The notes: generated from the letters alone by a model not told the origin. DNA of 21,717 nucleotides from Caenibius sp964466155 (GCA_964466155.1 CAYXMY010000048.1:1-21717); one strand, 5' to 3'; positions 1-6,763 are shown, numbered from the stretch's first letter. Translations and numbers: made by a program.

Positions 1-54
1 AGCACAACCTTGCCAAGGTTGGGGTCGAGGGTTCGAATCCCTTCGCCCGCTCCA
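1..54 (+). tRNA. tRNA-Gly(GCC), 3' part (5' end outside the window)
   Basis: The first 54 bases form the 3' two thirds of a tRNA. A 5-bp anticodon stem (CAACC/GGTTG, about 5-21) closes the 7-base loop TTGCCAA with anticodon GCC, which reads glycine codons. A T-arm follows with the loop TTCGAAT (about 32-38). The 3' acceptor strand CGCCCGC (44-50), discriminator T (51) and an encoded CCA (52-54) end the gene. The 5' acceptor strand and D-arm lie upstream of the window. The gene sits at the edge of a less G/C-rich accessory stretch, and tRNA-Gly genes are common integration sites, but no duplicated tRNA 3' end was found in the window. Confidence 0.93.
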
Positions 55-61
55 GATTTTC

Positions 62-90
62 AAGGGTTGAGGGCCATCTGGCCGACCCTT
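62..90. other. Inverted-repeat structure just downstream of the tRNA
   Basis: An outer 6-bp arm pair (AAGGGT at 62-67 and ACCCTT at 85-90) encloses an inner GGCC-ATCT-GGCC hairpin (72-83). It lies 7 bases after the tRNA CCA end and could be a processing or termination structure. There is no T-tract after it, so a Rho-independent terminator is not supported. The rest of 91-278 shows no convincing gene, repeat or promoter. Confidence 0.3.
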
Positions 91-278
91 CCGAAAAATG
101 CCCCACTCTATCCCTACCCGTTTTCCCACTGGTGCGGTTTGCTGCCTGCCGCCTTGGAGCGGTGGGGTGACCTGTGTGAGCCGGAAACCTTTCCAGATAG
201 GCACAGGCACACCCGTTGCGCTCAATTCGTGACGCGCCAGATTCGCTGAATGCATTGGGCCGTCGGAATTTTCTGTAT

Positions 279-1484
279 TTACTCCTGCGGGTCGCAGATT
301 GGGGCGATTGGCTGTCTGGCCAACAGCTTGCGTACGAAGGGGATAGAATCCTTCAGGGAGGCATTCACCGTTTCATCGTGTCCCAAGCCCGGATAAAGAT
401 GTGCTTCCACAACGGTGCCTGCTTTGCAGGCATCTTGCACAAGCTTGCGCTGCATTTGCGGCGGCGCCATCAGGTCAACGGTGCCGGAGCCTACGAAAAG
501 CGGCTGTTGCAGCTTGAATGCTGGATACTCTGCCGCTTTTCTGCCCCAGATCTTTGCCAGTCCGCCCGGCTTGAAGCTGTCTGCCCAGGTCAAACCAACG
601 CTATCGATATCAATCTGTAACAAAGCAATATGTTTGATGCGGGCCAGGTCCAGCAAGGGAAGCGCCTTGTCGGTGAGGATGTCCGATGCTTTCAGTTCAG
701 GGTGGGCCTCCAGAGCCGTGAGCACCGTATAAAGCATATAGGAACCCAAAGGCCCCTTCTGATCGTAAAATTGGGCTGCAGTGCGCACATCGCTTATTGC
801 ATATGGCACACCGGTCGCCACCGTTCCCAGGATATGGAGATCCGGCGCATACTGGGGGGCAAAGCCTGCGGTCGCGAAAGCGGCGCCAGCCCCTTGCGAT
901 TGCCCCACAATGACAATCCTGTTGGAAAGATGAGGTATGTCCTTCAGCGCCGCGCGAACGCTGTCGAGCACGCTGTACGCCTCCGAACGCATATTCATAT
1001 AAGGGTGAAGCCCGGCTACCCCCAGCCCCTCATAATCGGTTGCGACAATCGCAAAGCCTGCATTCAGCCAGGCGTTTAAGTACCGCACATCGCGATAGGA
1101 TCGACCATGCCATGAAGGCGCAAGAGTGTCCGCTATCCCCACTGTGCCGTGCGCCCAGGCGACGACTGGCCATCCTTCCGCGGGTGCCACCCCTTTGGGA
1201 ATGAAAACCGCCCCGGAAACGGCGACAGGAGTCTTGCCATCGACCCCACTGGTCGATCCGTAAAGGACACGAAACTGCGCATCCGCTCCGGCAAGCCCGA
1301 GAGGTGCGGCAAGAGGTTCTTTACGAAGCGGTACGCCTGGAGTCGCAGGGATCGCTTCGCTCCACGTATAGAAGTCGGAAACCCGGCCATCGCCCCAAAG
1401 AGGGTCTGGCACAGGCGTTTGCGCCCCGGCAGCGGCAGTCACGAGGCTGGCTGCCAGAGCCAGAGGCCAAAGAGCAGATTTCAT
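279..1484 (-). CDS. Secreted alpha/beta hydrolase, secretory-lipase-like
   Basis: A 401-residue exported serine hydrolase. Residues 1-21 form a signal peptide with a likely AAAGAQ cleavage region. An oxyanion-hole type AHG lies at 111-113, the nucleophile elbow GQSQG has Ser196, and the probable acid and base are Asp337 (in SGTVDLMAP) and His369 (GLGHDE). This order and length fit the secretory lipase (LIP, PF03583) group, which hydrolyses ester bonds of lipids in the periplasm or outside the cell; the substrate cannot be read from sequence. The ATG at 1484 is supported by GAGGA six bases upstream. The gene is transcribed away from a PadR-type regulator across a 106-bp promoter region with a perfect TTGACA on its own strand and a dyad behind it, so control by that regulator is likely (inference). 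Base composition is less G/C-rich than in the rest of the window. Confidence 0.85.
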   Translation of the reverse strand: MKSALWPLALAASLVTAAAGAQTPVPDPLWGDGRVSDFYTWSEAIPATPGVPLRKEPLAAPLGLAGADAQFRVLYGSTSGVDGKTPVAVSGAVFIPKGVAPAEGWPVVAWAHGTVGIADTLAPSWHGRSYRDVRYLNAWLNAGFAIVATDYEGLGVAGLHPYMNMRSEAYSVLDSVRAALKDIPHLSNRIVIVGQSQGAGAAFATAGFAPQYAPDLHILGTVATGVPYAISDVRTAAQFYDQKGPLGSYMLYTVLTALEAHPELKASDILTDKALPLLDLARIKHIALLQIDIDSVGLTWADSFKPGGLAKIWGRKAAEYPAFKLQQPLFVGSGTVDLMAPPQMQRKLVQDACKAGTVVEAHLYPGLGHDETVNASLKDSIPFVRKLLARQPIAPICDPQE

Positions 1485-1511
1485 TGCGCATCCTCAATCC
1501 ATTTTTGATTA

Positions 1512-1544
1512 TTATTTACTCCTATATGGAGTATTAAATGTCAA
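1512..1544 (-). promoter_or_regulatory. Candidate promoter of the lipase gene
   Basis: On the minus strand a perfect -35 hexamer TTGACA occupies 1544-1539. The -10 is less clear: AT-rich hexamers (GTAAAT/TAAATA) sit at about 1521-1512, with spacers of 17-20 bases. Such imperfect spacing fits a regulated promoter. It lies about 30-60 bases upstream of the lipase ATG. Confidence 0.4.
1517..1533. promoter_or_regulatory. 17-bp dyad, candidate PadR operator
   Basis: TACTCC-TATAT-GGAGTA is a perfect 6-bp inverted repeat with a 5-base AT spacer. It lies between the divergent lipase (start 1484) and padR-type (start 1591) genes. It falls within the space between the minus-strand -35 TTGACA and the expected -10, the position of a repressor site. 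Assignment to the neighbouring PadR protein is inference. Confidence 0.55.
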
Positions 1545-1590
1545 GCATGCTGATAACAGCCAAGCTTCGGACAACGAACGATTGGCCTCG

Positions 1591-2235
1591 ATGATGAAGC
1601 TCACTTCTACCGCTTATGCTTTGTTGGGGCTGCTGGCTCGGCGTTCCTGGAGCGCATATGAATTGACCAAGTACATGCAGATAAGCGTGGTGACATCGTT
1701 CAACAGCCGTGCGCCAAGCCATTTGTACGCGGAAATAAAAAAGCTGGAAAAGCATGGCCTTGCTGACGTCAGCGAAGACTTCCATGGCAAGCGGAAACGC
1801 CAAGTGTACACCATTACCGAGACCGGCCGCTCCGCTCTTGAGGCATGGCTTCTGGATGGGGAAACGACACCGGCGACCAGCGACTGGGAAACCATGCTGC
1901 GCCTTCTCTTTCAGGATCAGGGCAGTCCGGAGGGCATAGCGGACACGCTTGCGCGCATGGAAGACGAGGTGCTCCATTATCTGCGGGGCGCAGTGGAAGG
2001 CGTGGGGCGGATACTGGCTGAAGATCGCATTGAACCGCATTCCCTGCTTGTCGCCAATGCGGTCGAACTGTTGGTATCCACGCAGGAGATGCATCTTGCC
2101 TGGGTGCGGAATTTCCGTGAACTGGCCAAGCGATTGCCTGCACTTTCGGAGTCCGAAATTCGCAATCAAGCGCGGGCGAGCTATCTACGCAGCCACCGCC
2201 ACATGGTCACTTTGCTGACCGAAATGGCAGAGTAA
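1591..2235 (+). CDS. PadR-family transcriptional regulator
   Basis: A 214-residue DNA-binding regulator. The N-terminal 75 or so residues form a winged helix typical of PadR (STAYALLGLLARRSWSAYEL, then a wing around FHGKRKRQVYTITETGR). The remainder is a helical C-terminal dimerisation region of the Vir_act_alpha_C type. PadR proteins are usually repressors relieved by a small molecule such as a phenolic acid or drug. The ATG at 1591 or 1594 is preferred to an in-frame TTG at 1582 because PadR proteins begin almost directly with this helix; no strong ribosome site separates them. The gene is divergent from the secreted lipase, and a perfect dyad (1517-1533) lies in the shared promoter. The likely target is the lipase gene and itself (inference). 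Codon use is less G/C-biased than further downstream: 33 of 60 bases are G or C in 1741-1800. Confidence 0.9.
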   Translation: MMKLTSTAYALLGLLARRSWSAYELTKYMQISVVTSFNSRAPSHLYAEIKKLEKHGLADVSEDFHGKRKRQVYTITETGRSALEAWLLDGETTPATSDWETMLRLLFQDQGSPEGIADTLARMEDEVLHYLRGAVEGVGRILAEDRIEPHSLLVANAVELLVSTQEMHLAWVRNFRELAKRLPALSESEIRNQARASYLRSHRHMVTLLTEMAE

Positions 2236-2285
2236 ACCGGACACACGGGGGGCCGTCTGCCGCCCAAAGTAGACCTTCCGAATGT

Positions 2286-2313
2286 ATCCGAAGCCGAGCG
2301 CAAGGCTTCGGGA
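2286..2313. terminator. Hairpin between convergent genes, possible bidirectional terminator
   Basis: CCGAAGCC (2288-2295) and GGCTTCGG (2304-2311) are perfect 8-bp arms around an 8-base loop. The stem extends by AT/AT past one bulged G. It lies between the convergent PadR (stop 2235) and VOC (stop 2321) genes. T-tracts are poor on both sides, so efficiency is uncertain. Confidence 0.45.
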
Positions 2314-2320
2314 TTTGAGA

Positions 2321-2758
2321 TCAATCCATCGGCGCAGCGGGCGATGGCAGCAATTCAGGATTCCAGACGATTTCCCACAAGTGGCCGTCGGGGTCCCGGA
2401 AGTAACCGGCGTAGCCGCCGTAGAATGTAGGCTGCGGGTTTTTGACAACTTCGGCACCGGCGCGGCGAGCTGCCTCAACGATTCGATCGACCTCGTTGCG
2501 ATCCAAAACGTTGTGCCCAATTGTGAAGGCAGTCGAGGATATCGGCTGTTTCGCCAGCCCGGTGTCATGGGCAATATCATCCTGCGCCCAGATCGCGAGC
2601 TTTAGATCGCCGGATAGGTCGAAGAACGCAACGGCGCCATGTTCGAATTCGCGACCGACGATGCCTTCGGTGGGGAGCCCGAGCCCGTCCCGATAGAAAA
2701 CCAGCGATTGTGCAAGGTCTGCAACGCCCAGTGTTATGACGGAAATGCTCGGTTTCAT
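2321..2758 (-). CDS. VOC-family (glyoxalase/dioxygenase fold) protein
   Basis: A 145-residue single VOC module: beta-alpha-beta-beta-beta repeats with the typical early motif VADLAQSLVFYRDGLGLPT (12-30) and the C-terminal signature YFRDPDGHLWEIVWNP (119-134), where Glu129 is the usual metal-ligand position. The family includes glyoxalase I, fosfomycin/bleomycin resistance proteins and extradiol dioxygenases; the sequence does not decide which. The ATG at 2758 is preferred because AGGAAGG lies about 8 bases before it; an ATG two codons upstream (2764) is too close to that site. The open frame continues further upstream without family-like sequence. It is convergent with PadR and followed upstream by a 300-bp gap, so it is probably a single-gene unit. 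Confidence 0.85.
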   Translation of the reverse strand: MKPSISVITLGVADLAQSLVFYRDGLGLPTEGIVGREFEHGAVAFFDLSGDLKLAIWAQDDIAHDTGLAKQPISSTAFTIGHNVLDRNEVDRIVEAARRAGAEVVKNPQPTFYGGYAGYFRDPDGHLWEIVWNPELLPSPAAPMD

Positions 2759-2799
2759 GCCCATACCCTTCCTATCGACACCGACACGATGCCGGTGCC

Positions 2800-2829
2800 C
2801 TGATAGTCTTGGGCCGCTACCAATGTAAC
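2800..2829 (-). promoter_or_regulatory. Weak candidate promoter of the VOC gene
   Basis: On the minus strand GTTACA (2829-2824) and TATCAG (2805-2800) are separated by 18 bases, each matching the sigma-70 consensus at four of six positions. A CACCG/CGGTG inverted repeat (2779-2783/2793-2797) lies between it and the ATG. Evidence is weak. Confidence 0.25.
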
Positions 2830-2836
2830 GGAAGAA

Positions 2837-2849
2837 CCCGCGAAGCGGG
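2837..2849. repeat. Small GC hairpin in the 2,759-3,058 gap
   Basis: CCCGC-GAA-GCGGG is a perfect 5-bp hairpin. It is the only compact structure in the left half of the intergenic gap; the right half carries the operon terminator described separately. No coding frame in the gap has a start site or family-like sequence. Confidence 0.25.
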
Positions 2850-2976
2850 GGCCGGGCCAACCTTCCCGAACCTAACCTGTTTCAGACGGCAGAAAAATAC
2901 CGGCCTGCCAAAGGCGCGTCAATCTGGAGCTTTGTCCCACGCCCAGCCATGGCGGACAACAGATGCTGCGTCCGGC

Positions 2977-3011
2977 AAAAAGGGATGCGCCCCAGGCTAG
3001 AGGTGCATCCC
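2977..3011 (-). terminator. Rho-independent terminator of the hydrolase operon
   Basis: Read on the minus strand, GGGATGC (3011-3005) pairs with GCATCCC (2988-2982). A G-T step and two further G-C pairs extend the stem to about 10 bp with a 10-base loop. The stem is followed immediately by TTTTT (2981-2977). It lies about 50 bases after the stop of the last hydrolase gene. A second small hairpin (GAGGTT/AACCTC, 3018-3036) sits between stop and terminator. Confidence 0.8.
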
Positions 3012-3058
3012 GGTTGAGAGGTTATCCGGCAACCTCGGCCACGCGCGGCGTAGCCGGT

Positions 3059-3988
3059 TTAGCCCAGATGCGATTTGAGGAACGGAATGATCCGCTCAAG
3101 CGCCAAACCGGTCGGCGTCGGATGATCGTAGAGATCGTAGTGCGACCACCCTTCGATCACGGCAAGTTGCCGATCCTTCGACGCGGTGGCCCGGCCATAG
3201 ATTTCCATGCCATCGCGATAGGCCCCGAAGCCGCCCGGCTTGTCACCGAACACCACCATCATTGGCTGGGTCAGCAGCGTTTCAGCAAAGGCGAAAGCAT
3301 CCCAGGCGATGGCGGGTGCCGAATGCGAGAACAACATCCGTGTGCCCGATCCGGCTTGTGGATTGCGATTGCGGTAATAGTCGGTTGCCTCCAGCACATC
3401 GATATCGGTGATGCCCGCCGATTTGCCAGCGTCGACACTCGCAGGCAGGAAAATGTCGATCCGCTCGTCTTCGCTTGCGTTCTCGGCGGTGCGCTGCGCG
3501 GCCATTGCCTCGAGGGTGTCGACCGGGTCGTATTGGCTGAAGCCTTCGCGAAACAGGCGGCCAAAGTTGACGCCGGTGACGCTGACCAGCGCCTTGATCC
3601 GCTTGTCGACGATGGTCGCCTTGATCGAATAGCCGCCACCGCCGCAGATACCGAGGATGCCGATCCGCTCCGGGTCCACATAGGGCAGGGTCTGGAGATA
3701 ATCGATAACGTCGCGATAATCCTTCACCCGTTGTTCGGGATCTTCGATCCAGCGCGGCGCGCCGCCACTGCCGCCCTGGAAACTGGCGTCCGGTACTATG
3801 ACGACAAAGCCCGCTGAGGCCATGGCCGCACCATAGACATTGCCTGCTGTCTGTTCCTTGCAGCTTCCGATCGGGTGGTTCGAAACCACGGCCGGATAGC
3901 AGCTGGCCGGGTCGAAATCGGGCGGAAAGTGGATATTGGCGGAAATGTCCCAGGTCATGCCGGGATTGCGAATGCTGACGGTTTCCAT
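3059..3988 (-). CDS. Alpha/beta hydrolase with Cys nucleophile, dienelactone-hydrolase/YcjY-like (copy 2 of tandem pair)
   Basis: A 309-residue cytoplasmic alpha/beta hydrolase without a signal peptide. The nucleophile elbow reads GICGGGG with Cys115, as in dienelactone hydrolases, instead of the usual Ser. Asp249 (VVFGDKPGG) and His283 (EGWSHYDLYD) are at the expected acid and base positions. The oxyanion region VSNHPIGSCKEQ (35-46) is shared with its upstream neighbour. It is clearly paralogous to the gene before it, with matching order of blocks (KEQTAG, LPYVD, LTQP, LYD). A ribosome site AGGA lies 8 bases before the ATG at 3988. It starts 30 bp after the stop of the first copy, so the two form an operon with a divergent LysR gene beyond. 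The substrate is unknown; an ester or lactone is the reasonable class. Confidence 0.8.
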   Translation of the reverse strand: METVSIRNPGMTWDISANIHFPPDFDPASCYPAVVSNHPIGSCKEQTAGNVYGAAMASAGFVVIVPDASFQGGSGGAPRWIEDPEQRVKDYRDVIDYLQTLPYVDPERIGILGICGGGGYSIKATIVDKRIKALVSVTGVNFGRLFREGFSQYDPVDTLEAMAAQRTAENASEDERIDIFLPASVDAGKSAGITDIDVLEATDYYRNRNPQAGSGTRMLFSHSAPAIAWDAFAFAETLLTQPMMVVFGDKPGGFGAYRDGMEIYGRATASKDRQLAVIEGWSHYDLYDHPTPTGLALERIIPFLKSHLG

Positions 3989-4018
3989 GTGGGAAGTCCT
4001 CGATCTGGTGCGGGGGGA

Positions 4019-4963
4019 TTATTCGGCGGGCTCAATGGCCTTCGCCGGAACGAGGTTCGCTGTAAAAAAGGGCGCGAGGACGGAGACGGCCTCGTTGACG
4101 TAAGCCTCGCCGTCATACAGTTCCATATGGTTCGCACCTTCGACGATGTGCATCGATTTGTCCGTGCTGGCCGCGCGCGCGATCAGGTCGTCGCTCATCC
4201 ACTTGCTGCCGGCCTTGCTGCCTGCCACCATCTTAAGTGGCTGGGTCAGGAATGCCTCGGCCTTGTTGAATGCGTCATAGGGGATGATCTGGGCAAGACT
4301 GCGCGCGGTGGCAAAGCCGGGGGCGTTGGGATGTTGAGCCCGAGGGGTGTGATAATACTCCCATGCCTGTCGCAATTCCTCGTTGGGCGCATCGGCTTCG
4401 TTCAGCGGGGCGAGCGGGATGGTGGCGACGGGGTTGCCCGACGCGTCTGACGTGCGGGCATCGCTCCCTGCCTGGATATAGGGGACAGCGTCAGCGTCTT
4501 TCACATCGCCCAGCCAGCCGTTGCGGAACATCTGACCGATGTTGACCATGCTGACCGTGCCCACTGCCTTGATCCGGCGATCGTTGATGGCGGCGTTGGC
4601 GGTATAGCCCGCCCCGGCGCAAATCCCCATCGCGCCGATCCGGTCATTATCGACGTAGGGCAGCGTGGTCAGGTAATCGAGTACCGCGCTGACATCCTCG
4701 GTCCGGATATGCGGGTTTTCCAGCTGACGCGGAGCGCCGCCGCTCTCGCCCTGATAGCTGGCGTCATAGGCAATCGCGATGAAGCCCAGTTTGGCGAGTT
4801 TCTTCGCATAGGTCCCGGCAGTCTGTTCCTTAACGCCGCCGCCGGGATGCGAAACGATCACGGCGGGATAGCTGCCGCCTTCGTCGAAACCTGCGGGGAA
4901 GTCGATCACCGCCGCCATCCGGATCGTGTTGTTGTTCGAATTGGGGAAAGTCACCTTGGTCAT
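4019..4963 (-). CDS. Alpha/beta hydrolase with Cys nucleophile, dienelactone-hydrolase/YcjY-like (copy 1 of tandem pair)
   Basis: A 314-residue paralogue of the gene that follows it. The elbow is GICAGAG with Cys115, and the base is His279 (EGANHMELYD). At the place where the second copy has the acid Asp (FGDK) this one has Ser249 (AGSK), so its triad acid is missing or supplied from elsewhere, for example the Asp pair in WMSDD a few residues on. The N-terminal oxyanion region VSHPGGGVKEQTAG is intact. The ATG at 4963 is chosen because GGAGG lies about 6 bases upstream; an in-frame ATG at 4984 lies before that site. The gene is first in a two-gene operon and faces a LysR gene across a 100-bp region holding a 22-bp dyad and a TATGAT -10, so LysR control is likely (inference). 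Confidence 0.8.
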   Translation of the reverse strand: MTKVTFPNSNNNTIRMAAVIDFPAGFDEGGSYPAVIVSHPGGGVKEQTAGTYAKKLAKLGFIAIAYDASYQGESGGAPRQLENPHIRTEDVSAVLDYLTTLPYVDNDRIGAMGICAGAGYTANAAINDRRIKAVGTVSMVNIGQMFRNGWLGDVKDADAVPYIQAGSDARTSDASGNPVATIPLAPLNEADAPNEELRQAWEYYHTPRAQHPNAPGFATARSLAQIIPYDAFNKAEAFLTQPLKMVAGSKAGSKWMSDDLIARAASTDKSMHIVEGANHMELYDGEAYVNEAVSVLAPFFTANLVPAKAIEPAE

Positions 4964-4995
4964 GTCGATCCTCCATTTGGTCATTGGATGAACCG

Positions 4996-5001
4996 ATCAT
5001 A
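4996..5001 (-). promoter_or_regulatory. Candidate -10 of the hydrolase operon
   Basis: TATGAT lies on the minus strand, about 33 bases before the hydrolase ATG. The hexamer 17 bases upstream is a poor -35, which is usual for promoters that need an activator. The dyad at 5029-5050 is centred about 50 bases upstream of the expected transcription start. Confidence 0.45.
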
Positions 5002-5028
5002 GTCGCTTGTGTTTTCCCCGATTAGATG

Positions 5029-5050
5029 GATAAATCTGCATAGGTTTATC
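5029..5050. promoter_or_regulatory. 22-bp imperfect dyad, candidate LysR binding site
   Basis: GATAAATCT-GCAT-AGGTTTATC has 9-base arms matching at eight positions. It lies 14 bases before the LysR ATG and upstream of the hydrolase -10, the position from which a LysR protein would activate the operon and repress itself. A T-N11-A motif is not centred on it. Confidence 0.55.
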
Positions 5051-5063
5051 ACTGGAATGCATA

Positions 5064-5957
5064 ATGACCCGCGACGAATTGGCCGATCTCGCCGTGTTCG
5101 CGGCAGTGGCGGAAGGGCAGAGCTTCACACGTGCAGCCAATCGCCTGGCCATGTCGCAGTCGGCGGTCAGCCAGGTTGTACGGCGGCTGGAGGAACGGCT
5201 GGGAGTGCGCCTCGTCGCGCGCACCACACGCAGCGTGGCCCCGACCGCAGCGGGGGAGCAATTGCTGGGGCGCATTGCGCCGCTGCTGCGCGCGATGGAC
5301 GAAAGTGTGGAGGCACTGGGCCGCTTCCGGGACTCCCCGGCGGGCAAGCTGCGGCTGACCGCCACCGACCACGCCGCAAGGCGCTGGATCATTCCCGCGC
5401 TGGCGAAACTGCTTCCCGATTATCCCGACATTAGCGTGGAGGTGGCGATCGACTATGGCTTCGTCGATGTGATTGCGGGCCGCTACGATGCCGGTATCCG
5501 GCTGGGCGAAGCGGTCGAAAAGGACATGATCGCGGTGCGAATTTCACCTGAAACGCCGATGGTGGTGGTCGCCGCGCCCGCCTATCTCGCGCGTCATTCC
5601 GCGCCGACCATGCCGCAGGAAATCCCTAATCATCCTTGCCTCAATCTGCGTTTGCCCACTTCGGAGCGGTTGTATGGCTGGAGCCTGTCACGGCGCGGCA
5701 TGGCGGTTCATGTCCGGCCCGAAGGCCAGTTGGTGTTCGACATGATAACGCCCATCATCGATGCGGCCTTGGCGGGCATCGGTCTTGCCAACATTCCGCT
5801 CGATGAGGCGGAACCGCATCTGGCCGCCGGGCGATTGGTAAGGGTTCTGCCCGAATGGCAGCAGACCCTGCCCGGTTACCACCTCTACTACCCCAACCGC
5901 CGCAATTCCTCACCTGCCTTCATGCTGCTGGTCGAGGCTTTGCGCTACCGCGCGTGA
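5064..5957 (+). CDS. LysR-family transcriptional regulator
   Basis: A 297-residue LysR regulator of normal length. Residues 5-64 are the winged helix-turn-helix (LAVFAAVAEGQSFTRAANRL, SQSAVSQVVRRLEERLGVRL, then the wing ARTTRSVAPTAAGEQLL). A linker helix follows and residues 92-295 form the periplasmic-binding-protein-like effector domain (GKLRLTATD at its start, AALAGIGLANIP near its end). The pattern of the effector domain is that of the large CrgA-like group often found next to the enzyme gene it controls. The ATG at 5064 has GGA upstream. It is divergent from the two Cys-hydrolase genes, with a dyad in the shared promoter; a hydrolase substrate or product would be the natural inducer (inference). 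Confidence 0.93.
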   Translation: MTRDELADLAVFAAVAEGQSFTRAANRLAMSQSAVSQVVRRLEERLGVRLVARTTRSVAPTAAGEQLLGRIAPLLRAMDESVEALGRFRDSPAGKLRLTATDHAARRWIIPALAKLLPDYPDISVEVAIDYGFVDVIAGRYDAGIRLGEAVEKDMIAVRISPETPMVVVAAPAYLARHSAPTMPQEIPNHPCLNLRLPTSERLYGWSLSRRGMAVHVRPEGQLVFDMITPIIDAALAGIGLANIPLDEAEPHLAAGRLVRVLPEWQQTLPGYHLYYPNRRNSSPAFMLLVEALRYRA

Positions 5958-6039
5958 TTTGGCGGATACGGACACTTTTCGCATCGAGACCATGAAGCGA
6001 GCGGGCAAGAACGGGCTGCTACCGCATGGCCCGCGGCGT

Positions 6040-6067
6040 TTGACGATGGGGCTTGGCGCGGTATGAT
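6040..6067 (+). promoter_or_regulatory. Strong candidate sigma-70 promoter
   Basis: TTGACG (6040-6045) and TATGAT (6062-6067) are separated by 16 bases. Transcription would begin near 6074, so an apparent ATG at 6063 inside the -10 cannot be the start of the following gene. The other bases of 5958-6039 show nothing distinctive. Confidence 0.6.
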
Positions 6068-6101
6068 CGCCCGCATTCCGCTGTGCGGATGGGTTCGGGG
6101 A

Positions 6102-6671
6102 ATGCCTGCCATGCCTGCCTTTTTTCTCGCGCTGCTGCTGGCCGCGCTGGCGTCTTTTTGCCGGCGCGATCAATTGCTGGTGGCGCATCTTTCCGCGCGT
6201 CTGGGGCAAAGCGGCGGTTTGCTGGCGGTCGCATGGCTGGCGGCCTGCATGACCGCCGGAATTGCCGCCTTCGCGGGGAGCGCGCTGGCTTCGATCATGC
6301 CAGGACCGGCCAAGCAGATGCTGGTGGCCTTCGCGCTGTTGCTCGGCGCGGTGGAAACGCTCTGGCCGTGGAAAGTGCGCAGACCGGAAGAGCCGACCCG
6401 TTCGCTGTTCGCCATTTTTATCGTCCTCGTGGCGCAGCAGATCGGCGATGGCGCCCGGTTCCTGATATTGGCGCTGGCCGTGGCGCTGGCCAATCCGGTT
6501 CTGGCGGGAATCGGCGGTGCTATGGGCAGCGGTGCGGCGCTGACGATGGGATGGATGCTGGGGGGCGACATGGACAAGCTCCCGCTACGCGCGATCCGCT
6601 ATGTGCTGGCGGCTGCGATGGCGCTTGCCGGGATTGTCATTGGATTGTCCGCACGCGGCATTATCGGGTGA
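6102..6671 (+). CDS. Degenerate TMEM165/GDT1-like (UPF0016) membrane protein
   Basis: A 189-residue, very hydrophobic protein of about six membrane segments in two related halves. The layout follows the TMEM165/GDT1 cation-transporter family: a short N-terminal helix leading to a signature block followed by QLLVAHLSARLG (24-35), and a second block followed by FLILALAVALA (120-130). The family signature E-x-G-D-[KR]-[TS] is, however, worn in both halves: SFCRRD at 18-23 and QIGDGA at 113-118. Both conserved Glu are lost and only the second block keeps Gly-Asp. It may be a non-transporting or altered-specificity homologue. An ATG at 6063 is ruled out by the promoter it lies in. Of the ATGs at 6102 and 6111, the latter has GGGGA nine bases upstream. 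Family assignment is from pattern only. Confidence 0.6.
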   Translation: MPAMPAFFLALLLAALASFCRRDQLLVAHLSARLGQSGGLLAVAWLAACMTAGIAAFAGSALASIMPGPAKQMLVAFALLLGAVETLWPWKVRRPEEPTRSLFAIFIVLVAQQIGDGARFLILALAVALANPVLAGIGGAMGSGAALTMGWMLGGDMDKLPLRAIRYVLAAAMALAGIVIGLSARGIIG

Positions 6672-6763
6672 TCGGACAAGGCGATTACACTCTTGATGCA
6701 AATCGGTGAAACCATGTGCGCTCCGGCGAGTATATGCTGCAGTATCAGGAAAGGGGAATGAAT

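Noticed and set aside
1..278. Attachment site or mobile element at the tRNA-Gly 3' end
   Set aside because: No repeat of the tRNA 3' segment and no integrase gene is present in the window.
2809..3000. 63-codon plus-strand frame in the gap between the VOC and hydrolase genes
   Set aside because: It begins with a TTG without a ribosome site, is of low complexity, and runs through the hydrolase-operon terminator stem.
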